Positions 1 through 10,379 of a stretch of DNA of 64,000 bases are shown here, one piece after another. Origin of the DNA: Bufo bufo (Eukaryota > Chordata > Amphibia > Anura > Bufonidae); NCBI RefSeq assembly GCF_905171765.1, contig NC_053395.1, forward strand, positions 185,522,156 to 185,586,155. Reading direction: 5' to 3'. The notes under the pieces are model-generated. The model did no database searches, had not been told where the DNA came from, and saw only the letters and a program-made list of their open reading frames with translations. How positions within the stretch are numbered: the stretch's first letter is position 1; every line of letters begins with the position of its first letter. Position numbers and translations under genes: made by a program.

Positions 1-270
1 CGGTTTGCTGCAGGGAACACAGCTTGGTAGATCCATTCTTAGGACCTATGTGGCTCTCCTCATTGATGAGACATTTCTCCTATGGTTAAGTCCTGACCAC
101 AATAAATCCTGGCCTCTTTATATCTGCAAAGCATAGAGGAGCTGATTTCTACTAAAGCAGCAATGGCAGAAATATTCGTTTTAACCTAACTTTCCAAAAA
201 ACAGATAACTAATGTTGAATGGTCATTAGTTTCTGATTTTAGGGGAAATGCTGTTATTAAATATCCAGAC

Positions 271-552
271 ATAGGGGGCTATCTACTAAATACATCTGTA
301 TTAGGCGTATTTCTGGTGCAGATTGTGGCGCAAAGATGCTTTGCATCACAATCTGCGACTTTTTCCTGCTCATACCAGGTCTTGAAAATCTACGTAAGCA
401 AGGGAGCTGGCGTAGATTTAGAAGGGGCGTTGGATCCAGCCAAGTTATGTAGAGGCAGGCACCTCTAAATAACTTGGTAGTATCCACCGCCGATGCAGGT
501 CTTTATAAAGACCAGTGTCTAAAACGCTGGTCCTAAAAAATGACCCCCATAG
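271..552. repeat. MITE-like element with ATAGGGGG ends
   Basis: The left end reads ATAGGGGGC and the right end reads TGACCCCCATAG, an inverted pair. Elements with the same style of ends lie at 36227-36609 and 59109-59436. There is no coding capacity. The superfamily is not resolved. Confidence 0.5.
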
Positions 553-2046
553 AGACCACATACAAGCGGTGCCAACAATTTCCTCAATAGTACCAGTTAA
601 TTCAGACTGACAAGAAAATCTTAAAAAAGAAATCTTAGCATAAAATATCTATATAATATATAAAATAAGATGAGCCACCATTTAGTGCCCCAGTGGGTAG
701 CAGTCAACCAGGTGATGCACTATTCAGCGATCCCCTGTGACTAGTTGTGAACAGCATAGTTAGGAACACATATATATGTGCAAATTCAATATCTAAGATA
801 CATGCGATTTGACAGATTAAAAGATTTATTCCAAAGTGATAAGTTCTTCCATCAATCAGCAAATTGCAAATCATGCTTATTTTCAGCACAGTAATGACTT
901 GTGACAGCATTTTGCTCCGTCAGACCCGAGCACCAGCTCCAAATACTGCTAACCGCCATTGTGTGCCCAACAAGGGCTCACTTCAATCTATTTCAAGTAC
1001 ACTCAATAGACATGCAGATCAGACATGGCGTGGTGCACATTACTTTCTATATTTCTGGGAATATTTCTCATTAATGGAATATTTTAATAATAAGAAAATG
1101 TAGAATTTCTATCTAGGAATAAAAGTTAATAGGAAATTATTATAAATAAAGTACTTGAAACAGATGAGGGGTGCACTGCATTACCCGTTATATAACATTA
1201 CAGAAAGCACTTACGGTAAATAGTAATCATATATTTATAGATATTGTTGCAGAATATTTTTTACTGCGATACAGCATACTCTTGAGCATAGAAGACTGAT
1301 GGAAGAAAAGATTACAGGGTCCATCTAATCTGTCCTTATAAGTAACCCACATACAAACCCCCCATACCTCTCTGGACCTGTGGAGGGAAGCATACTTACG
1401 GTACCTACTCCCCACTGGTGGGTTCTGTCTCCTTTAGTCCTAAAACTTTCTCCCATCTCTGCGTGTCAACCTCTGGTTTGATGCAGATCACATGGCTGCT
1501 GCAGCCAATGACTGGCCTCAGCAGTGATATGTCCCCCATGTGTTATATCACTGATCTAGAAGGAAGCCAAGAGTCTTCAAGGAGGAGACTGATGTAATCA
1601 GCGTTTGTAGTGCAGATCTCAGTGGGGATAGCCTTTTCCTGAATTTAGGAGGCTCTTGAGATCATCGGAAAGTTGCGCAGTGAAAATCTCAGCCGGGAGA
1701 GTCCGGACCTCAACTGCGCATTTGCTGATAAAGACTCAGTGGCGCAAGAGCAAGATTTCAGAGGACGTGAAGGGGAGTAAAGATAAAGGAAAGGAAGAGG
1801 TGACGCGGGACCCTCGATGCTCTGAGCACCTTATTTGCATTTAAATAAAAGTAATAATTATACTTCAACAATACATACGATTGCAGCAATAGAGGACTTA
1901 TTTAATTCACCATGATTAACCCTATCAGGCAGTATGCCTGGTTTAATAGGGCTGATCATGATGGCAGAGGCTCTTTAGTCTTTTGACATATTTAAGTCTC
2001 ACCCCTTTCCCTTCTTTCCTCCAGGCTATGCAAACTGACTTGTTTT
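553..2046. other. Unassigned AT-rich DNA
   Basis: I see no convincing coding region, RNA gene or complete transposon here. The short reading frames lack any family motif. A small palindrome at 1912-1959 is listed separately. Confidence 0.5.
1912..1959. repeat. Short palindromic repeat (TTAACCCTAT type)
   Basis: An imperfect hairpin runs from ATTAACCCTATCAGGCA to TGCCTGGTTTAATAGGG. A near-identical hairpin occurs at 44358-44400, so this is an interspersed repeat fragment rather than a local accident. Confidence 0.45.
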
Positions 2047-2366
2047 CAGAAAACTTTTCCTATGTCATAAAGACATATTAAAAGTTTTGATCGGTGGAGG
2101 TCGAAGTGCTGAGACCCCACAAATCGCTAGAAAAAGAAGAGAGAAGTGCTTGCACATTACGCTCTCTCTCTCCTTGCTGCAGGAGATGGAATCGAGACAA
2201 GCTCATAGACTTTCTATTAAGCCCATCTCCTGCAGCGAGGAGAAAGAGCACACTATGTGAGCGCTTCTCTCTCTCCTTGTTCTGGGAATCAGTTGGGGTC
2301 CCAGCACTCAGACCCTCACCAGTCAAAACTTTTGATATGTCTCTATGACATATCAAACGTTTTCTG
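2047..2366. repeat. Palindromic MITE, ATATGTC-type, copy 1
   Basis: The two ends are inverted copies: CAGAAAACTTTTCC with CTATGTCATA on the left, and TATGACATATCAAACG with TTTTCTG on the right. The interior is also palindromic, around CTCTCTCTCC and CTGCAGGAGATGG segments. A related copy is at 62184-62437. The reading frames on both strands here are products of the palindrome. Confidence 0.6.
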
Positions 2367-2827
2367 AAAACTCTGAGACCCTTTAAGTCAGAAAAAAGCA
2401 GGCGCTCGGTAAGTTGTCTCCGGTAAAAATCACTTTTTTCATCTGTTTTTATAAACCTTTTCTTTAATGTTGTTATCAAAACTGTTCAGTTTTCCCTTCT
2501 AAATAAAACTTACTTTTTACTACAAAACCATAAAATGAAAATAGAGAATAAATAGTGTGGCCTGAATAAATTCCCACAATAACGATATTAAGAAATTTAA
2601 GAAATTTTATTGGGGGTCATTTACTAAAGACTGGCGCTTTCCATGTGGGTCTTAGTCCCTACACACTACATGCATATTACCGCAGCCCCCAAAGTGCAGG
2701 GACTGTTCTCAGCACCGGCCTCTCTGTGCAGCAGCCCCCAGAGTGCAGCGACTGTTAATCAGCGCCGGTCTCCTGGCTCTGGGATTTTACAGCCACTAGA
2801 TGCCATTTCTTTGTGACCTAAAGGACC
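2367..2827. other. Unassigned
   Basis: It holds a fragment starting TTGGGGGTCATTTACTAA near 2610, which resembles one end of the GGGGG-ended MITEs. Nothing else is recognised. Confidence 0.4.
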
Positions 2828-3083
2828 TAAAGGTTTTCACAATACCAAAATTTTGATTCAATTTCAGTCCCATAAAAAAGTAATGCAATACTCGATATCA
2901 CGCAAAAGAAAAATTAAACGCTAAAAAAAAGTGTGCCTTCCGCAATTTATGGAACATGCGGCCCATAATAGAACAGTCCTATCCTATTTTTTAGGAGACT
3001 AAAAAAAATTGAGAATCGTGTGTTTGTTAAATTTTTTTCTATTACGACGTTCACCACATATGAGATATTTTTCAATACTTTAA

Positions 3084-4049
3084 GGCCCCTTTCACACGGG
3101 CGAGATTTCCGCGCGGGTGCAATGCGTGAGGTGAGCGCATTGCACCCGCACTGAATCCGGACCCATTCATTTCTATGGGGCTGTGCACATGAGCAGTGAT
3201 TTTCACGCATCACTTGTGCGTTATGTGAAACCCGCAGCATGCTCTATTTTGTGCGTTTTTCACACAACGCAGGGGGCTGCGTGAATATCGCAAGCATCCA
3301 GAAGCAAGTGGGGATGTCGTGCGATTTTCACGCATGGTTGCTAGGAGATGATCAGGATGGGGACCCGATCATTATTATTTTCCCTTATAACATGGTTATA
3401 AGGGAAAATAATAGCATTCTTAATACAGAATGCTCCGTAAAATAGGGATGGAGGGGTTAAAAAATAAATAAAAATAATTTAACTCACCTCATCCACTTGT
3501 TCGCACAGCCCAGCTTCTGTTCTGTCTTCTTCTTTGATGATCTGTGAGGAAAAGGACCTGTGGTGACGTCACTGCGCTCATCACATGGTCCGTCACATGA
3601 TCCATCACCATGGTGATGGACCATGTGATGAGCGCAGTGACGTCACCACAGGTCCTTTTCCTCACAGATCATCAAAGAAGAAGACAGAAGAGAAGCCGGG
3701 CTGCGCGAACAAGTGGATGAGGTGAGTTAAACTGAAGTGGATGAGGTGAGATAATTTTTATTTATTTATTTTTTTATTTATTTTTTTAACCCCTCTATCC
3801 CTATTTTACTAAGCATTCTGTAGTAACAATGCTATTATTTTCCCTTATAGCCATGTTATAAAGGGAAAATAATAAAATCTACAGAACACCTAACCCAAAC
3901 CCGAACTTCTGTGAAGAAGTCCGGGTTCGGGTCTGGGTACCAAACATGCCCATTTTTCTCACGCATGTGCAAAACGCTTTCACTCGCGGGGGAAAATTTT
4001 CCCGCAACGCACCCGCATCTTTTCCCGCAATGCCCGTGTGAACCCAGCC
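3084..4049. mobile_element. Large palindromic TAA-flanked element (PIF/Harbinger-like)
   Basis: It is flanked by TAA at 3081-3083 and 4050-4052. The ends are inverted: GGCCCCTTTCACACGGGCG on the left and CCCGTGTGAACCCAGCC on the right. Almost the whole 966 bp is an inverted repeat centred near 3610. The inner arms include GATCTGTGAGGAAAAGGACC and its complement, and a TTTTCCCTTATA block occurs in both arms. The 3-bp TWA duplication is the habit of PIF/Harbinger elements; that assignment is inference. Confidence 0.65.
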
Positions 4050-4616
4050 TAATAGTTTGTACTTTTTCAGAAGCGGCCTAACAAGATTTTTTTTATTGTT
4101 TATATATTTTTTATGTAAATTGGGAAAGGGGGTGACTTTTTTTATGTTTTGTTGTTTAGTTTTGTTTTTATTTTTTATTTTTTTTTACTTTTTATTTAAT
4201 AACTATTAGCCCCCTTATGGGGCTAGAACCTGGGATCTTTTCATCCCTTGCCCTATGCACCCTAATAGAGATCTATTGGGGTAAATAGGATCTCACATTG
4301 TCCCTGCTGCCCTGTGCTTTGTGCACACGGCAGCAGGGAGATTACCACGACAGCCATGGATGGCTTCAGTAGCGTCCTGGCTGCCATGGTAACCGATCAG
4401 AGCCCCGAGATTTCACTGCTGGGGCTCCGATCAGAAGCTGCCACTGCACCACCAATGAAAAGAGAAGGGGATCCTGTGGCCACTGCCACCAATGATTATA
4501 ATACTGGAGGGGTTGGGCGCACTGCGCCACCAATGATTATAATTTATAATACTGGGGTATGGGGGGGCGCACTACGCCACCAATGAATGTAATTAACCCA
4601 ATAATACAAATATAGA

Positions 4617-4940
4617 CACCATGGGTGCCGGCCGTATCACATACCCGGCACCCGGTCTCAATGACAGGAAGCGGCGATCTCTCGAACCGAGGCAATTAAC
4701 CCAAGTGTGGCACCTGAGGGGTTAATTTGTGCGGTTTGGGGGGATCCCTGTTATTGAGGCCGTGAGCAGTCTGTTTGATATGGCCGGCACCCGGCATCAA
4801 TGACAGGGATCCTGCCGAACCGCACCAATAAACCCGTCAGGTGCCGCACTTGAGGGGTTAAATGCCTCGGTTCGCGGGATTGCCGCTTGCTGTCATTGAG
4901 ACCGGGTGCCAGGTACGTGATACAGCCGGCACCCATGGTG
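4617..4940. repeat. Internal palindrome of hAT copy 1
   Basis: It is an inverted repeat of about 320 bp. The outer arms read CACCATGGGTGCCGGC and GCCGGCACCCATGGTG. The inner arms share CACCTGAGGGGTTAA and CACTTGAGGGGTTAA motifs. It is absent or degenerate in the second hAT copy. Confidence 0.6.
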
Positions 4941-5450
4941 TATATTTGTATTGAGGGTAATTCTCATTGGTGGCGCAGCGGCCACAGCCCCTCCTCCTCA
5001 CTATTATCTTCTCATTGATTGCGCAGCGGCAGCCGGATCACAGTGGGGAGGGACTCTCTCCTTCACTGTGCCGGCTGTAATGTGCGCCGGACGTTTTAGA
5101 GGCATTCAGCACTGTACATGCGACTGCCCCTATGACGTCACTAAAATACAGCGGTAATTAAAAAACCGGCGATATCGCCATATCGCCGTTTCTTAATACC
5201 GTGGTATATCGGTAATAACGGTTTATTGCCCAACCCTATCCCTAACTACAACTCACAGGAATCACTTGCCAGCCACTGCGTTTTCAAATACTCCTATCGC
5301 TGGCCATGGAGCGAGCAATCACACTTAAGAATATGACAGCACTGACCCCCAGGCTATTACCTCTACGTACCTGACTACACCGCTACTACTTTAGCATCTC
5401 CTTTCAGGCTACACTATTTATTTTCTATTTTGCTTTTATGGTTAATCTAA

Positions 5451-6130
5451 GGGTACTTTCACACTAGCGTTTAAGTTTTCCGGTATTGAGTTCCGTCATA
5501 GGGGCTCAATACCGGAAAAAAACGCTTCCGTTTTGTCCCCATTCATTGTCAATGGGGACAAAACTGAACAGAACGGAATGCTCCAAAATGTAATCTGACA
5601 CAATAGAAAATTGATCCGTCACCCATTGACTTTCAGTGGAGTTCATGACGAATCTCTCTTGGGTATGTTAAAGGGAACCTGTCACCGGGATTTTGTGTAT
5701 AGAGCTGAGGACATGGGTTGCTAGATGGCCGCTAGCACATCCGCAATACCCAGTCCCCATAGCTCTGTGTGCTTTTTGTGTGTAAAAAAAACCTATTTGA
5801 TACATATGCAAATTAACCTGAGATGAGTCCTGTCCCCGACTAATCTCACATAAAGGACTCATCTCAGGTTAATTTGCGTATGTATCAAATCGTTTTTTTT
5901 ACACAATAAAAGCACACAGAGCTATGGGGACTGGGTATTGCGGATGTGCTAGCGGCCATCTAGCAACCCATGTCCTCAGCTCTATACACAAAATCCCGGT
6001 GACAGGTTCCCTTTAAAGATAATACAACCAGATCCGTTCATAACAGATGCAGATGGTTGTATTATCAGTAACAGAAGCGTTTTTGCTCAACCCTGCCAGA
6101 TCCAGCAAAAACACTAGTGTGAAAGTAGCC
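5451..6130. mobile_element. TAA-flanked MITE with GGGTACTTTCACACTAG ends
   Basis: TAA duplications lie at 5448-5450 and 6131-6133. The ends are GGGTACTTTCACACTAGCG and CTAGTGTGAAAGTAGCC. The same ends bound elements at 30319-30788, 32088-32424 and 39847. It is split by the MITE at 5672-6012. Confidence 0.7.
5672..6012. mobile_element. TTAA-flanked palindromic MITE (AGGGAACCTGTC family), copy 1
   Basis: TTAA lies at 5668-5671 and 6013-6016. The ends are AGGGAACCTGTCACCGGGAT and its complement. The arms are nearly perfect inverted copies that meet near 5845. It sits inside the TAA-flanked MITE, so it is the younger insertion. Relatives are at 42799-43158 and 43487-43979. TTAA targets fit piggyBac or Kolobok transposases. 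Confidence 0.75.
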
Positions 6131-6133
6131 TAA

Positions 6134-7263
6134 AAAAAGTAAGGTTTTATCCTGGACACTTAGAAATCTACTGAATTTTCTAGGATTTAGGCAAGAGAGT
6201 ACAACCTTAGCTCCACTGACCTATGTTGATTTTTCTATTGGCAGGTAGATAAAAACTAATTTGCTTCATGTGTTTTTCAGTAGGGTATAACGTATTTCCT
6301 TATTTGCTATCTTCCTCTAGTGACCATCTATAAATTAATACGACAGGAGGATTTCTCACCAATAGCTTAGTCCTAACCACTTATAAAAATATATTTATTG
6401 ATGATTAAATGAACTCAATAAAAAAATAATAATACATGAAAACTGCAATATATTCACAGAAAATGCAAAATACTGGCACATATGCTGCTTGCTTCTAATG
6501 AATATCAATTCTTGCAATCTCCCATAATTATATTCATCCATAATTTCATGTGACCTAAAAGATCAGGCACATTTTGTGTTTGTGTTATACTACATATTAC
6601 ATTTTTACATGGAGGCTAACAGTATATTAGTGTGCAATCCAGTCACAGGAATAACAATAGCTGGATGAGCGGTAATCATCCTGGGGAGTAGGCTACAGCT
6701 GGAATGTGATCATAGAGGAAACTCCAAATCAAACCTTTCCTGAAATGTCTGTTTTAGGAACAGATTACGTTCCCCATGTAAAAACAATTCTGTATCATCT
6801 ATTCTTATGGCTCTATGATGTGCCGTTCCTTTATTAAAGGGAGTTTGTCACTTTCAAAATCGGTCCCATTTGCGGACGTGTGAATGGAGCCTAATCCAGT
6901 GAGTTTGGCTCACATAAGCCGCGGTCAGTCCTGTAAATGTCACCATCACATGGACTGCATTTCACGGACTGCACAAGGCCATGTGAATGCAACTTCAGAA
7001 AACAGTGAGGTGAAGATGTGACACAATGTTCCACAAAAATTCCTATTTGCGACACATTGCACCATAGGGTAATATATTTTGATCAAAACACATCTTGACT
7101 TTCTAGACCACACACAGAGGTAACAAGAAGCAGCACACTATATATGCAGGGTCTGCTCTCCTGAATGTAGAAGACCAATGGCATAGATAGGTATAGAGTA
7201 GAACTTACCTGACTGAGACCACCTTGGCATTGGTAGGCGGGCACAGATGGGTTTTGATCAAAA
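6134..7263. other. Unassigned
   Basis: No coding region or complete repeat is recognised. The DNA is AT-rich with single-copy character by eye. Confidence 0.4.
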
Positions 7264-7368
7264 TACCCTATTTTCCCGCTTATAAGACGCACCAGCCCAT
7301 TAGACCCACCTAGATTTTAGAGGAGGACAATAAGAAAAAATTATTTTTCACTAGACCTCAGAACAGAC

Positions 7369-7550
7369 AGATTATTTGTTTGCGATTTTAGTTATTTATT
7401 AATGCAATATCATACAAAATTCATGATCCAGTTACATTGTAAGCCGAATTAGATAACCACTCTTGATAATGGTGCTGACCGGACGTTTCGGTCCAAGCGG
7501 ACCTTCTTCAGCAGTCTAATTATCTGTCTTATGTGATAGGGAACAGAGGG
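7369..7550 (-). mobile_element. Short Penelope-like retroelement fragment with hammerhead ribozyme
   Basis: This 182-bp segment is bracketed by CTAGACCTCAGAACAGAC (7351-7368) and CTAGACCTCAGATCAGAC (7551-7568), a candidate 18-bp target duplication with one mismatch. It has no similarity to the surrounding GACCTCAGATCAGAC array. On the minus strand it carries a hammerhead fold near its 5' end. Because the host repeat is built from similar words, the duplication could be two adjacent repeat units. Penelope-like assignment is inference from the ribozyme type. Confidence 0.5.
7477..7516 (-). ncRNA. Candidate minimal hammerhead ribozyme (minus strand)
   Basis: Reading the minus strand: stem I GACUG (7512-7516) pairs with CGGUC (7477-7481), including one G-U. 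The core CUGAAGA lies at 7505-7511 and fits CUGANGA. Stem II GGUCC pairs with GGACC over a GCUU loop. The core GAAA lies at 7486-7489, followed by a minimal helix III (ACGU) and the cleavage-site C at 7482. All conserved core positions are present. Hammerheads with tiny helix III are known from Penelope-like retroelements and often need dimerisation to cut. Confidence 0.6.
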
Positions 7551-8100
7551 CTAGACCTCAGATCAGACCACCAATCAGACCCCCAACATTAATAAGACCC
7601 TAAATGAGACCTCAGATCAGACCCCCAATGTTAATAAGATCCCAATAAGACCTCAGATCAGACACAAAAATCAGACCTCAGCTCAGACTCCAATGTGAAT
7701 GACCCCCAATCAGACCTCAGATGAGACCCCCATACCTCATATCAGCCCCCCAGCCACAGATCACATAAAAATAAAAACTTACCTCTCCTGCTCCGGACGA
7801 CATCGCTCCTCACCTCAAGCTCGCTCTTATTCTTCCTGACGTTGGATGTGCTGTGACACGACGCACACAGCGTGAGGTCACAGAGTGCCCCCACGCCGTT
7901 CGCAGCCACAGCATAGCCGATGGCTGTAGAGAAGGAAGCAGTGAGTACAGAGCCCAGTGAATGCTGCATTCACTACTTCCTAGTCCTCCGGTACTAATGA
8001 GCGCTTCCATAATGGAAGCAGTCATTAGTATTCTCCCCATAAAACGCAGAGACATTTTCCCCCACATTGGGGGGGAAAAAAGTGCGTCTTATGGAGTAAT

Positions 8101-9112
8101 AAATAAAATATATTGGCTAAGAGTCTCAGATTTTATCATATCAGAGTGTGGGCTTTGTCCATATATAATGTTTGCATCTACTGTGTTAGTGTAATTATTT
8201 TCTGTGATTTTTCCTTTATGAGTGTGCACTACATATATTTTGGACTGCAAGCATGCGCCACACATTCTGATGCAAATCAAGACCCTTTCCAGGCACAGTA
8301 ACATTGATATTTCTTCCCCATTGTGCTAGTCTACAAGATGGAAAAGGGCAACGTCCTCTGTTTCCCTGTTAAACAGGCCTGACAGTACAGGAGCAGAAAG
8401 TTCTTCTAATTTCATTATGCACAACCTGTTAAATGCTGCGCACGGCAAGGAGCTTTCACCGAAACAAGCAACTGCATCTACGATATGCAGACCCATATTG
8501 TCATGTACTCTCTGCAATACTCTGACATTCAGTAACTGGCTCTGTCAATGATGAGATTTAATAAAGTTCAATGTAATTACTGGTAAGCGGTTCGCCCTAA
8601 TGTTGACTCCCCACCAGTAATCAACACGCAGTGGGGCTTCTGGATTCTAGCGAGCAACATTTTAGAAAATTCAGATTTTTTTTATTACAATGCGTAGCTT
8701 GATGTTAGCAGTACAATGTCAGAAAGAATTCTAATTACCAAGGGCTACCTGTTCTGTGACAGCAGAGCGAGACTTTCCGTCTCTGTCCTCTCAAGCGTCT
8801 TACAAGCACGTACAAAACTGTTTCTATTTCTGGCGGCTTTACAACTTTGTCTCCTTTTGCAGAGAAAAAAACCCCTAATTTTTATACTTAAAAAAAAAAA
8901 AGGTGAAAAGTGATATAAAGGATGGTTCTAATAAGACAGAGAATTCTTATAATGAACAGGAAACACATTGTTAAAGACGCTTTATGCGCACCGGTTAAAG
9001 AATATAATGCAAAAACTGATGTTAAAAACCCCAAAGTCTAGGTATAATGAGAGAATAATGCATAATGTAAAATTATATTGTACAGGCAATCTGCACTCAA
9101 AGTACTGCGGGG
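8101..9112. other. Unassigned
   Basis: No supported gene. Overlapping frames on both strands near 8090-8300 have no domain signal. Confidence 0.4.
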
Positions 9113-9115
9113 TAA

Positions 9116-9351
9116 GGCCTCTTTCACGCAAGCGAGTTTTCGGTCCGGATGCGATGCGTGTAGCAAACCTCACATAACATCCGGACTGAATCCTAACCCA
9201 TTCATTTCAATCGGTCTCTATACATGAGCGTTCCATTCATTTGAATGGGGTGGCAAGCGCTAAGATTTCTACAAGTCCCATTTAGGGGATTGGAACTGAT
9301 TTTCAGTCGTGGTAATTTCTGCAACAAAAACTGCGGCCTGTGAAAGCACCC
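9116..9351. mobile_element. TAA-flanked MITE with GGCCTCTTTCACGC end
   Basis: TAA lies at 9113-9115 and 9352-9354. The left end is GGCCTCTTTCACGCAAGCG; the right end is GCGGCCTGTGAAAGCACCC. It belongs to the same broad TTTCACAC family as 3084-4049 and 5451-6130. Confidence 0.6.
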
Positions 9352-9354
9352 TAA

Positions 9355-9891
9355 ACCTCTTGGTTGCTAATGACTAATTAGGGTCTGCAAGGTAAAGTGA
9401 TTACCACGGCTATCCTGCAGGGAGGGGGCAATTCACTCAGGATTATACGAAACAAAACCTTTTTGAAGTGAAGGAGGTTGTAAAATTGGGCAGTCTAACT
9501 AGAGTAGCCTGGACAAAATTCTGTAGATTTTATAAGCCAGGATAGCTTTTAGTGGCCAAGCAATGAGAACTGCCAAAAACATCAAAAGAAAAAAATCCAA
9601 AAATGTAGCCACTAGCAGCAAATTTCTAGTCACCTTGACTGCCTGCTCCTGATGTTTGTCAAGCCCTGTTAAGGCTTCGGAACTTCAAATGCACTATAAA
9701 AATTCTAGGAACTGCCACAATAGATGATGTTATTCCTGAATTTCTGCATAGTCATTTTACATTCTAAAACAGAATTCTTTACCACCATGCAACCTAAGCA
9801 AACACTTAGGGCCCCAGAGATCAGGGGGGCCCCTTGCTGGATAAAAGTGGCTGAAACAGCCCCTCCACCCCACCCCCCAAAAAAAAAAATA
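9355..9891. other. Unassigned DNA left of the piggyBac element
   Basis: No gene seen. It ends in a C-rich then A-rich tract that abuts the TTAA target. A matching poly-A and G-rich tract follows the right TTAA, so the piggyBac probably landed in an A-rich repeat. Confidence 0.4.
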
Positions 9892-10379
9892 TTAACCCCT
9901 TAAGGACTCGGCCCTATTTCACCTTAAGGACTTGGCCATTTTTTGCAAATCTGACCACTGTCACTTTAAGTGCTGATAACTTTAAAACGCTTTGACTTAC
10001 CCAGGCCGTTCTGAGATTGTTTTTTCGTCACATATTGTACTTCATGACACTGCTAAAATTGGGTCAAAAAAGTTAATTTTTTTGCATAAAAAAATACAGT
10101 TTTTACCAAAAATTTTGAAAAATTAGCAAATTTCAAACTTTCAGTTTCTCTACTTCTGTAATACATAGTAATACCCCCAAAAATTGTGATGATTTTACAT
10201 TCCCCATATGTCTACTTCATGTTTGTAGCATTTTGGGAATGATATTTTATTTTTTGGGGATGTTACAAGGCTTAGAAGTTTAGAAGCAAATTTTGAAATT
10301 TTCTGAAATCTTCAAAATCCCACTTTTTATGGACCAGTTCAGGTTTGAGGTCATATTGTGAGGCTTAGATAATAGAAAC

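Larger units (their letters stand above)
2828..5238. mobile_element. hAT-type non-autonomous element, copy 1 (interrupted)
   Basis: The right end reads TTGCCCAACCCTA, the inverse of the TAGGGTTGGGCAA terminus known from hAT elements. The left end reads CAATACCAAAATTTTGATTC and aligns with the copy at 20622-25199. Both copies share AATACTCGATA-type sequence on the left and a GAAATTGGGAAAGGGGGTGA block in the middle. A TAA-flanked element (3084-4049) is inserted. I cannot find a clean 8-bp duplication for this copy, so the left boundary is approximate. No transposase remains. Confidence 0.65.
7264..8100. repeat. GACCTCAGATCAGAC repeat element, copy 1
   Basis: The ends TACCCTATTTTCCCGCTTAT with AAGACGCACC, and GTGCGTCTTATGGAG, are inverted. 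The interior is a degenerate short-period array of GACCTCAGATCAGACCCC and CCAATGTTAATAAGA words. Other copies are at 26755-27444 and 41299-41863. A ribozyme-bearing insert interrupts this one at 7369-7550. Confidence 0.6.

Noticed and set aside
2078..2479. 133-codon minus-strand frame with a plus-strand partner
   Set aside because: The frames arise from a palindromic MITE and have no family motif.
5672..6012. Possible host microRNA hairpin
   Set aside because: The fold-back is a full MITE with TTAA flanks and other copies in the window.
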